IMG/VR virus record: IMGVR_UViG_3300048836_000600
Span: 1 to 47,603 of that record
Source of the DNA: a virus
DNA: 47,603 nucleotides
Direction: 5' to 3' (one strand)
Made by a program: the position numbers and the translations under genes. Position 1 is the stretch's first letter. Each line of letters starts with the position of its first letter. The notes beneath the pieces were generated by a model that saw only the letters and a list, made by a program, of their open reading frames with translations, was not told the DNA's origin and made no database searches. Positions 21,541 to 31,000 of the stretch are shown piece by piece.

Positions 21541-23152
21541 GTTCCCCTACCTGAACAAAAAGCTGTCGCCTTTTGAGCATCAGGCGGCCCATCTGCGCGA
21601 GCACATCGAGTCGGAGTACTGGGCGCTGTTCTGGCAGACAGGCGCCTGCAAGACGCTGCCCATCATCGCCACGGCCGCCCACCAGTACCTGCGTGGGAAC
21701 ATCGAGCTGCTGGTGGTGTTCGCGCCGAGCACCGTGCACTCGAACTGGGTGCGCCGGGAGATCCCCAAGACCCTGGATCCGAAGTTCCCGTACGCCGGGT
21801 ACATCTGGCGTGGCGAGCACACCGTCAAGGCCAAGAAAGAGCGTGAGGCGTTCATCGCCATGCGCGGCAAGCTGAAGGTCGTCTCCATAAACTTCGAGGC
21901 GATCTCCGCCCACCGGACAATGCAGACGAACACGGCGATCCTGTTTCTGGCTGCGCTGATGAAGGCCCATCGCGGAAAGTGCATGGGGGTCGTGGACGAG
22001 GCGGACGGTATCGGCGACTTCAAGGCAACCCGCACGTCGCGTATTCTCAAGTTTGCTCCTCATTTCAAGATCCGTCGGATCGCGACAGGCACGCCGAACA
22101 CGGAGTCGGCATTCCAGCTTTACTCGCAGTCGGAGTTCCTGCAGCACGGCCTGCTCGGCTACAACAGCTACGAGTCCTTCGAGATCACGCACGGCATCTT
22201 CAAGATGCGCAAGTTCGGCAAGGGCAAAGAGTTCCGCATGTGTGTCGGATACCGCGGCATGGACTACCTTCGCGAGAAGGTGAAGGCGTTCAGCTCTGTC
22301 GTGAGGAAGAGCGACTGCATGGACCTGCCGGACAAGCTGTTCGAGCGCCGCTCTGTTGAACTGACTGTCGAGCAGAAGTCGGCGTACGCCCAGATGTGTG
22401 AACTCCTGATCCACGAGGTCAAGAACCTTGAGGGCGCGACAGAGTACGCCATGGCAAAGAACGCCCTGCATAAGCTGCGGAAGCTGCATGAGGTCGTGCT
22501 GGGCTTCGCCCGTGTCGAGGTTCCGTACACCGGAGACCCTGAGAAGAAACCGAAGAACCCAGTCTACAAGACGCTGCCCCTGACGACGAACCGCCCGAAA
22601 GTCCTGCTGGAGATCCTCGACGGCCTCGAGGGCAAGGCGCTTGTCTTCACTGACTGCGTGCCGGCGCTAGAGCAGCTGGTAACGCTCATGCGCGAAAAGT
22701 ACGGTGAGAAGGCCGTCGGCGCCATCTACGGCAAGGTGACGGGTGTGGCCCGCGACGAAGTGATCGACGCCTTCGAAGACCTGTCGTCAGAGATGCGCTT
22801 CATCGTGCTCAACCAGAAGACAGGCGGAATCGGCATCACGCTGATCGCTGCGCAGACGGTGATCTTCTACTCGAATGGGTACTCTCTGCGTATGCGTATC
22901 CAGTCCGAGGATCGCGCCCACCGTGGTGGCCAGACCAAGAACGTGACCTACATTGACATGGTAGCTGAAGACACCGTTGATGAGAAAGTGCTCGATCTCT
23001 TCGAGCACAAGATCGACATCGCCTCGCAGATCCTGCCGCTGTTCGACGTGTTCCTTGGGAAGAGAATCCTCACGCCAGACGAGCGAGCTGCGCTGCAGGC
23101 CGCGAAGTACGATGCGACGATGGATCTGTACTCTGAGCTGCTTGAAGGCTAG
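21530..23152 (+). CDS. SNF2-type (SF2) DNA helicase
   Basis: I choose GTG 21530, behind AGGAAGAG, overlapping the upstream gene by 11 bases. The 540-residue protein has a Walker A-like WQTGACKTLP (36-45), motif II VVDEADG, and motif VI QSEDRAHRGGQ, then the SNF2-like DMVAEDTVDEKVLDLF. Phage SNF2 helicases help DNA remodelling or replication. The Walker A has Cys where Gly normally precedes Lys. Its stop is shared with the convergent endolysin gene as a CTAG palindrome. Confidence 0.85.
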   Translation: MSAEFPYLNKKLSPFEHQAAHLREHIESEYWALFWQTGACKTLPIIATAAHQYLRGNIELLVVFAPSTVHSNWVRREIPKTLDPKFPYAGYIWRGEHTVKAKKEREAFIAMRGKLKVVSINFEAISAHRTMQTNTAILFLAALMKAHRGKCMGVVDEADGIGDFKATRTSRILKFAPHFKIRRIATGTPNTESAFQLYSQSEFLQHGLLGYNSYESFEITHGIFKMRKFGKGKEFRMCVGYRGMDYLREKVKAFSSVVRKSDCMDLPDKLFERRSVELTVEQKSAYAQMCELLIHEVKNLEGATEYAMAKNALHKLRKLHEVVLGFARVEVPYTGDPEKKPKNPVYKTLPLTTNRPKVLLEILDGLEGKALVFTDCVPALEQLVTLMREKYGEKAVGAIYGKVTGVARDEVIDAFEDLSSEMRFIVLNQKTGGIGITLIAAQTVIFYSNGYSLRMRIQSEDRAHRGGQTKNVTYIDMVAEDTVDEKVLDLFEHKIDIASQILPLFDVFLGKRILTPDERAALQAAKYDATMDLYSELLEG

Positions 23153-23628
23153 AGCAGGTTCCTGACGCCGAGCACGTCTGCAGCAGGGAAGCGGCTGACG
23201 CACACCTTGTCGCCCTGGTTACCACCTACCAGCAGCACGAACTGGTCCTCGATGCCGGCGAAGTACCCGACATGGCCGGGACCGGTTGCCGTCGGACTCG
23301 GGCTGCCGCCCCTGTTCAGGATCACGACGCAGTAGCCCGGTGTGGCCGCGGCCAAACGGATCGGCGTGCCAACCTCCAGCCACGACCGGGCGGCGAGGCT
23401 CTTCGAGCGAGGCAGCCGGCACTCCCATGCTATGCCGGACGCGAAGGCCGAGCACCACGGGATCTCATCGTGAGCGTCGAGGGACTGGCCACAGAGGGAC
23501 AGCCACCACTGGATCAGTGGATGATCCTCATTTCCGGGGCGCTCGAGGGCGACACCGGAGTAGCGCATGGCCAGCCAGTACGGCGTGATGACGCCAGCCT
23601 GTGGAGCGACGATAACTTCCCGGCTCAT
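23149..23628 (-). CDS. Endolysin, CHAP/NlpC-like (TIGR02594 type)
   Basis: I choose ATG 23628, sharing ATGA with the end of the Rz gene. The 159-residue protein has IPWCSAF (likely nucleophile C59), GHVGYFAG (H119) and VGGNQGDKV, the set found in TIGR02594-type phage cell-wall hydrolases. There is no signal peptide, so it needs the holin upstream for access to peptidoglycan. It lies last in the lysis transcript rather than before the spanins. Amidase versus endopeptidase cannot be told from sequence. Confidence 0.8.
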   Translation of the reverse strand: MSREVIVAPQAGVITPYWLAMRYSGVALERPGNEDHPLIQWWLSLCGQSLDAHDEIPWCSAFASGIAWECRLPRSKSLAARSWLEVGTPIRLAAATPGYCVVILNRGGSPSPTATGPGHVGYFAGIEDQFVLLVGGNQGDKVCVSRFPAADVLGVRNLL

Positions 23629-24218
23629 CGCGTAATGCTCGCCTGGACACCTTTCGCCCAACCGACCAAGGCATTGCACTTGGCCGCGGCCACGTCGGCG
23701 CGTTCCATTATTGCGGTGGTTTCGGGGAAGATGTCGTAGCCCGCGGTATTCCCGCCCTGTCCAGAATCTCGTTCCAGTCCCGCACGTTCGTCGTCGGGGC
23801 TTCGTGCAATAGCGCCGCTGGCGGCTGTGGGCACACTACTGCTGGCGACGACGCGGGCGTCGGCTTTGTCGGAGCAGACGCGCACGACGCGAGTGCCATA
23901 ACTGGCAACACTGCGAGCAACTTCATCCAGCTTGACGCGGAGATCATTGTAGGTTTCCTCATTCAGTTTTGTGTACTGGGCCTGGAGTGCGGCCAAATCC
24001 TCGAGCTCTTTGTTGACCTGCTCCTGCTCGGTCAGACGCTGGTTGGTGACCTCCAGCTTGTAGTCGCCGTAGTCTGTCTCGAGCTTGGAGTACTTGGCGT
24101 CCCACCGGTAGCCATTGGCCGTGGCACCCGCCAGAAAAACAGCCAGAGCGAGCGCCCCGTAGAGCAGCTGCCCGCCAGACACCTTCGAGACCAGTCCAAC
24201 CAGTTTCAGCCACATCAC
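23625..24218 (-). CDS. Rz: Rz-like inner-membrane spanin
   Basis: The 197-residue protein starts at GTG 24218 (or ATG 24215), overlapping the holin stop. An N-terminal membrane anchor (LLYGALALAVFLAGATANGY, about 18-37) is followed by a long coiled coil (TDYGDYKLEVTNQRLTEQEQ and on). This is the i-spanin layout: it spans the periplasm and joins Rz1 to fuse the two membranes. Rz1 is embedded within it in another frame. Confidence 0.85.
   Translation of the reverse strand: MMWLKLVGLVSKVSGGQLLYGALALAVFLAGATANGYRWDAKYSKLETDYGDYKLEVTNQRLTEQEQVNKELEDLAALQAQYTKLNEETYNDLRVKLDEVARSVASYGTRVVRVCSDKADARVVASSSVPTAASGAIARSPDDERAGLERDSGQGGNTAGYDIFPETTAIMERADVAAAKCNALVGWAKGVQASITR
23708..23947 (-). CDS. Rz1: Rz1-like outer-membrane lipoprotein spanin
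   Basis: The frame lies wholly inside the Rz gene in another frame. I choose ATG 23947, behind GAGGAAACCTACA; an upstream ATG (23962) and a later one (23926) are alternatives. The 79-residue product has a signal with lipobox LASC, then a Pro-rich segment (APTKPTPASSP). This is the o-spanin pattern. The pair is needed for outer-membrane disruption in Gram-negative hosts. Confidence 0.85.
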   Translation of the reverse strand: MISASSWMKLLAVLPVMALASCASAPTKPTPASSPAVVCPQPPAALLHEAPTTNVRDWNEILDRAGIPRATTSSPKPPQ

Positions 24219-24532
24219 TTGAGCCCCCGCTGTCCGAGAAGCCCGTCGAGTATCGAGTTACCGATGTACCCGGCGGCGGCGCCTGCAATGGCGTCTTGAA
24301 TGCCATATTCCCACAGTAGCAGGCCGACAAGCAACGTCGACACGGTGCTGATGGCCGTGCGCAGCGGGTAGAGCTTGAAGTACAGGAGGAAGGACAGGGC
24401 TGTGGCGTTCGCGCCTTCAGGCTTGTACCACGCGTCGATTTTCAGCATGACGTGAAGCAGAAGGCCGAGGAACATGCACAGGTAGAAGAGCCACAGCGAC
24501 GAGGGGTGGATAGTGATTTCTGCGAGTGACAT
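24215..24532 (-). CDS. Holin-like membrane protein
   Basis: The 105-residue protein starts at ATG 24532. Three hydrophobic stretches are seen, about 12-30 (SLWLFYLCMFLGLLLHVML), 45-75 and 80-97. The C-terminus ends LLGQRGLK. The position directly before the spanins and endolysin supports a holin, which forms holes in the inner membrane at lysis time. Confidence 0.75.
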   Translation of the reverse strand: MSLAEITIHPSSLWLFYLCMFLGLLLHVMLKIDAWYKPEGANATALSFLLYFKLYPLRTAISTVSTLLVGLLLWEYGIQDAIAGAAAGYIGNSILDGLLGQRGLK

Positions 24533-24547
24533 GGTTTGGTCCTCTGG

Positions 24548-25027
24548 TTACTTGAAGCGGTATCCTACCTGAAGCCAGTCTTGGCCGATATTCGTGTCCC
24601 GCGTGTTGGCGTTGGAGTGGTGGCGCCACTCCAGAACGAACGGCCCCCTGGACATGCCCAACGTGAGGCTCACGTTCACGGTGGAGGGGAGAACATAGTC
24701 GACGTTGTGGCCACGGGAGCGTAGGGAGAGGCCGGGGGAGAACTCGAGGATGAGCGGCCCTACATCTTTAGTTATGAGATAGTCAACGCTCAATAGCGTG
24801 AAGTCAGATACTTGGCCCTCGCCGCCACGGTCATCGTGGACATCTTGCTCACTAATATGCGCCAAGCGTAGTCGCCAGTCGCTTCGTGACGCAGATACCT
24901 CTACGGAAATAGGAGCGTTGTCCACATGTGCGCCAATAACCGTTCCAGCAGAGACCTGGACGCCAGATGTGGCTGGCGTGCTCAGGAGAAGGAGAAGCGC
25001 TGTCGAGATGGGTCTGATCAGGAGCAT
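24548..25027 (-). CDS. PagL-like outer-membrane lipid A deacylase
   Basis: The 159-residue protein has a signal peptide (about 1-22) and alternating beta strands ending in YRFK, as in an eight-strand barrel. WRHHSNAN (134-141) matches the PagL catalytic H-x-S (H136, S138). D150 lies 12 residues after the Ser, where PagL has its Glu (E140 after S128). PagL removes the 3-O acyl chain of lipid A. The gene lies between the tail tip and holin genes, so it could remodel LPS to stop superinfection or help outer-membrane failure. Enzyme activity is inferred. Confidence 0.75.
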   Translation of the reverse strand: MLLIRPISTALLLLLSTPATSGVQVSAGTVIGAHVDNAPISVEVSASRSDWRLRLAHISEQDVHDDRGGEGQVSDFTLLSVDYLITKDVGPLILEFSPGLSLRSRGHNVDYVLPSTVNVSLTLGMSRGPFVLEWRHHSNANTRDTNIGQDWLQVGYRFK

Positions 25028-25039
25028 GGTGGTTCTCTG

Positions 25040-28000
25040 CTAGGACAAGTTCGATGCGCCCGCTGTAAAGTAGTTGGCATTCGGGATGTAAACGGTCGAC
25101 TTCCATCGGATCAGCTGCAGGTCGGCAGCCGATGCGGAATTTTTGCGGAACTCGACATTTAGTTTTACTGAACTTGTCCACCCTACCCTGTCGACCTTGC
25201 ACAGCAGTCTGATCTGGATAATCCGCGATCGGCCGGCGCGTATCGTTACGGTGTTCGTTGTCCCGCCGATGGCGGTGTAACTCGCATCGGCGTCGATGGC
25301 ATACATGGCGCGATAGTCCATCGTCGCGGTATTGGTCGCGCTCAGGTTTTCGATTTCCATCTCGAAATCGAAATAGAAATGCTGCGCGGGTTCCTGCAGG
25401 CGCTTTGCGTCGGCGCCCGCCGTGCTTCGCGTCGGATGGTATAGCGTGACGATCGGCGAGGCCGACGGGACTGCCTCGTAGGTAGTCGATTTCGCGGTGG
25501 TCCCTGGGCTGTCGTATTGGTATTCGTCAAGTACCGCGCAAAAGATCGGCGCCATCAGCCGCGGCGATTCGCTGGTTTGAATCATCAGCACGCTGCCGCC
25601 GACCGCCGGCTCGATCACGCTGGTTTTAATCACCGATCCCTCGACGGTGCCGCTGACCACGAATGTATTCGTGGCGGCATCGTAGTAAACCTTTGCGCCG
25701 CTGCCGGGCGTGCCACTGACTGTTCCCTTTGTGCCGCTGCCTATCCAGAGTGGGAAGTCGTTTCCGCCTGACAGCACGACCCGCTCAGAGGTATCCGGCT
25801 TCGTGGTTATCGTGTTGCCAACGACCAGCGTTGCCTCGAGCTTATCTGCCGTGACAGCCCCATTAACAATCAGCGCCGAGTCGGTCATATCTATGACGCG
25901 GAAATCATCGAAGTAGAATACGCCGCCACTGCCCCCTGTCACTGCGAAGTTCACGGTCGCGTGGGATGCGTCCGAGGGCACAAGGCCGGAAAACGACCTC
26001 TGCTCCCAAGCCAAGTAGTTGATGGCGGTTAGTGACGCCATATCTACAGAGCCAACTGGAACTACAGAGGCGCCTGTTAGCCTGTAAAAGGATACCCAGG
26101 CATCAATCTGGAACGCGGAGATAGCCGCATTTTCTCTGGTGAGCCTAAAACTTGCCAGCAGGCTTCCACCTTGGCGCACTGGGAAGCGAGCTGACTCAAC
26201 GGAGGTGTACTGCCCTGCCCCCTTACCAAGAATCTGGACACATTTGTCCCCGTAGTACGACCCGGTAGTTATCACGGGGTATGCGCCACTAGATACGGTT
26301 GCTGTCCACGAAGACACCCAAGGTGCTTCCGAGAACTCGAAGCTCGGATCCTGTACCAAGTTGGATCCGCCGACCTGCATCTTCTCAGCAGTTATGGAGC
26401 CAGCAAGAATCTTGTCGGCAGTGATCGCGTTCGCCTGGATGCTGTCGGCCGAAATGGCGTCTGCAGCCACCTTCAAGGCGGTGACTGCACCGTCCTCGAT
26501 GAGTACGCCCGTGACGAGTTCCTCGAGGCGGAGGTCAGCGACCCGCTGCTCCATGCCCGAGGCAGCCCCATAGCAAAGCAGGACGCCGATTCGCATGTAC
26601 TTTGGCGCAGTCAGCGTCGGGTACTGGCCAACGCCTTTAGGCCCGAACGTGCCCTCCCACTTCGTCCACGCAGTTGTCAGCGGTCTGCCGGCCTTGAGGT
26701 AGTGGTAGCCGCCTTGGCCGCCTGGCCACGTCGATGAGACGGAGTACGGCGGGTCAATCGGGCTATTCGCGACGATGTGCGTCCCGTTCGCGTCGAAGAA
26801 GGCGACGAGCAGGTAGGAGTCACCGCCCGCCCCGACACCGTTGTCCTTTATCCAGCAACTGACACTGTAGGACTTGGTGATGTCGACGGGTATCAGAGCG
26901 GAGTTCATCACCTCCGCGTACCAGGACGAGTTGGTTTTAAGGACGTTGGTGCCAGAAGGAGACGAGCTGTCGGACACGATAGTGGCGTAGTTGTATGACG
27001 GGTTCCAATGCGTCCAAGCATTCGTGAGATCGCCCGCGTTGCCGATTGTCGGCAGCGTGAATGTCGGGTCGGAGTTGATCGCTCGCCCCGACGAAACAGC
27101 CAAGGCCATGTCGCCCGGTCTGATCAGCCCAATGTCCGAATAGTTGGCAATCAGCGGACTCATCACCGAGCCACCGAGGGACGTCGCGGAGATGATGGTG
27201 TCCACGGGCGAGGATGTCTTCGAGTAGGCGTACTCGCCGATGATCGCCATGCTGGACGTGAGGGTGAACGATGTCCAGCCCGATGCCGTGTCGTACTCCC
27301 ACACTTCGCTGAAGGAACGCTTGCGGCGGGCCAAGGCGATACGGTAATTCGCAGTGCCGCCGTAAGTGCCAGAGCCATTCGCAGAGAACGGCGAACCGAC
27401 ACCAGAGAGATCCGCGATGATGTAGCCGCCCTTCAGCTGCTCTGAGTACCCGTGCAAAGTTCCGGGCGCTGACGCTATAGTCGTGCCGTTGAAGTTGACG
27501 CTCCATGGATACGCCCCGGCAACGCCCCCGGAGAAGCCGCAAACGTACAGGGAGCCAACGCGTGAAGAGCCGACATTCAAGACGCCGCGGATGACCGTGG
27601 CCAGCAGGCCGCCGGCAGCTCCCGGTGGCCCCTGTGCTCCGTCCACTCCGTCAACCGACATGACTGTCGCTGCGGTCCACTCGTTCGCTGCGATCGTGTC
27701 GGCAGTGATGTTGCTGTAGGCATTGGCCACTGTCACCCACAGGTACGGATTTCCTGACGCCGGGATGGACTGCGTCCATCCGTTGAGCGTGCCGCCTGTC
27801 AGGTTGCGGTTCGAGTAGGTGTACGTGAAGGTTCCGGTCGGCAGCCCCGGCGCCGTAATGCCGCTCGCTGACCGCTGGTAGAGATAGATGAGCGCCGAGT
27901 TGTACCCGGTGGCGCCTGTAGCCCCGGTGCCACCAGCGGTGCCGAGCAGCGCAGGGGTAGACCACTGGGCATCGGGGATGGTGTCCGTCGCGGCACTACT

Positions 28001-31000
28001 GATCGCGACGGCATGCGTAACCCACAGGTTGGCGTGGCCTGTGTCGGGTATCGCTGTGAGCCAGGGCGGCGGTACGTTCGCCATTGAGCCATCGGAGAAG
28101 GTGTACTCTATAGGTACCCCGCCAAGCGTGGTGGACACGGGGGAAGGCGCCGTCGCTGCCCGCTGGTACAGATACGCCGTTGCGGTATTCTGGCCTGTGC
28201 CGGCTGTGCCATCTTGGGCAATCAATGCGGCATCCGACCAGTCCGCAGGCTCTATGGCTATCGTGGCGTTCTGGCTGGAGACATTCTTGGATATCTGCCA
28301 GCGGAACCCACCCCCGGTCGTCGGCATGGTCTGGGACCAGCCATTGAAGCCGGCTCCCGTGAGCGCTGTCGTCGAGAAATTGTACGTTAGCGTTGTCGTC
28401 GGGTCAGCGGGGGCAACGCTACTGCCTGTCCGCTGGTACAGGATGACCGTCGCGTTGCTGTAGCCGGCAGGGCCGGTTGCACCGCCCTCCTCGAGATCGG
28501 TGGCGGTGAGCGTCGAGACGCCCACGTCCGGCAGCCATGGCGAGGTGTTGCCGTAGGTGTCCTTCCAGCGCACCCAGAAGTAGTGCAGCGTCTGTGTGGC
28601 GGTCGTGGGCAGCGTCGTGCGAATCGTGTTGACGCCCGTCAGATCCGGGGTCGGTGCGACAAAGAACGTCTGGTTGGCCGCGTTCGCGTGCGTGGAACTC
28701 ACGCCGTAGCGGAACTCGAAACTGGCGAGCGAGGTGGTCTCGATCGTGCTGACGTCGATCACCGCGTCAAAGCCACCGGGTATGCCAGTCACTGTGAGTC
28801 CATTGACCGGATCGAGGGGGATAGCCCCGGTGGTCGCGGTGTACGCAACGACTCCGGACCATGGGGACATGGGGGCCAGATTCTTCGGGACGAGGCGTAC
28901 CTGGAACTCGTACGTGAGGCCCGGTGTCACAGCCAAACTGAAGGAGCCGCTGGCATTTTCCGCCCTGAGCTGCTGCCAGCTTCCCGGCGTACCAGCAACC
29001 GTGTGGTCCCGGTAGCGGAGGAGCGCGGACATCTGCGTGAAGGCGTCGTACGTTGAGCCGCGGTTGTAGTGGATACCAACATAGTACTGCCGGCCGCCGC
29101 CCACGATGATATCCGCCATGTTCGGATTGGCCGCGACGCTGATGATGTCAGGCGCTGCCGGCGTACGCATGTTCGGGTTGGCGGGCTGTGTGATACCGGG
29201 GTCGTAGGCCGGGATGTCTTGCTTGTGCGCGGTGTACACCGCCGGGTTGTCATCGACGGCCGTGATAGTGGCAGTCAGCATGTCCTCTGGGGTGACACCA
29301 ATGACCTTCAGGTTACGGGTAATGAGCCCCGTAAGCCCAACCGCGGCCAAATCCCCAACTTGCCAAGTCGCCGAGGTGGCCTCTGGCACAGTCCATGCGG
29401 TGACGTAGTCGCCGTAGGCCGATGGCGTAGCTATGCCCGTGGAGATGTTGACGGCATCTGACCGCCGGACCCGCAACATGTACGACGCCCCAACCTCCGT
29501 CAAGACCGGCTCGTCTAGAGTTACAACATTGCCGCCAAAGCCATTCGACACCTTTGAGACGATACGGCCAGCGATTATCCCGATGAGGCCGGCATCCGCC
29601 TGCATCGTGACAGAGTCGCCGCGCTGAACGAGCAAGTGCTCCACCCCAACCTTGAAGCTGTAGGTCTCAGGCCTCAGCCGCGTCGTGGCCAGCAGCCTGC
29701 GGCCGTGCTTCCAGGCGTTATTGGCAACGGTTACGCCGGGCAGACGGATGGTCTCGAACCGAGAGGCTGCCTTCACAGGCAGCGCGACAATCGCCGCGCC
29801 GGACGAGGCGGCCGTTACCAGTCCAGGCGTGACGATAGTGATCTGCGTCGAAGAAATGATCGAGGCCACCCGGTACAGCGTGGCATCTGCACCGATGGTT
29901 ATATTGCCGTTGACCACGAAGGAGCCGGTTCCGCCGGTAACGTTCAAGGTGGTTGCAGCGGCGCTATGAGTACCACTGAGGGTGTAGCCTGTCGCAGATG
30001 GGGCGGTGCCCGTATCCGTGTACCCATCGTCGTACGCGATAACCTGATCCTGCTCGTTGCCCTTTTCTTCTGAGTCGAACTCGATCTTGATCGCATGAGG
30101 CATATCTATGAAGGTCTTCTGGGCCTTGAAGTCCCAGTAGTTCTTCTGCGTGAACATCTGCTTCAGCGTGCCGGACTGCTCGACGACGACGCTGAACTTG
30201 CCGTCGGACACGGTGATTCCGCCCCATGCCGTTCCAGCAGCGCGTTTCAAGCAATCAAACACGCTGGCTGCGTAGTCTACTACTTCGTCGTAGGCGAACG
30301 TCTCTGTGGTTATCGCGCCGTTGTGGAAGTTCACGAAGGAGTCAACATCGATCTGGTCGGCGTACATCTGCAGACGAGTCGGGGTATCTGTATCGTAGAT
30401 CGCCCGGTGGTTGACAGCCGGATTCGTGAGCATGTCAAGCATGGCCCACGCAGGCGATCGGGTGGCCACGAGCGACCCGGTCGGAGCGTTCGTGTTCGCG
30501 TCCCACGCGTACAGGTGGCGAGTAGCCGTTATCTGCAGATTGTCCAGCGTGCCGTTGATCTGGTCCGTGGCCTTGATCCGCAGAGAAATGTACGTCGCTG
30601 CGCCGCCATTGGTGCTGGACAGCGCAACCGCCTGACTCGGCGTGTAGGTCCGCAGGAGGTTGAACGTGATGGACTGGGAGTACTCGTGAAAGTACGGGCG
30701 CTGCTCAATCGTAGAGGCAAGCGAGTGGCCCAGCGTCCACGGGTGACCTGCCTCGCCGAACGAGGAGCGCGTGACCTTTACGCGGTACTGGCCAGCAGCC
30801 GGCGTTGGCCACTTGAGACCAACACGGAACGGATTCTTCGTGTGCTCGGTGACGAGGAACGACGTGTCCCTGTCGTTTACACAGATTGACACTTGTCTAG
30901 GGTACGAGGGGACAGGCGGATTCCAGTTTGCCGTCAGGATGTCGAAGTCGTAACACACCCCGTTGGTGGTCGTGATAGGGATCAGCCCGCCCACCATGTA

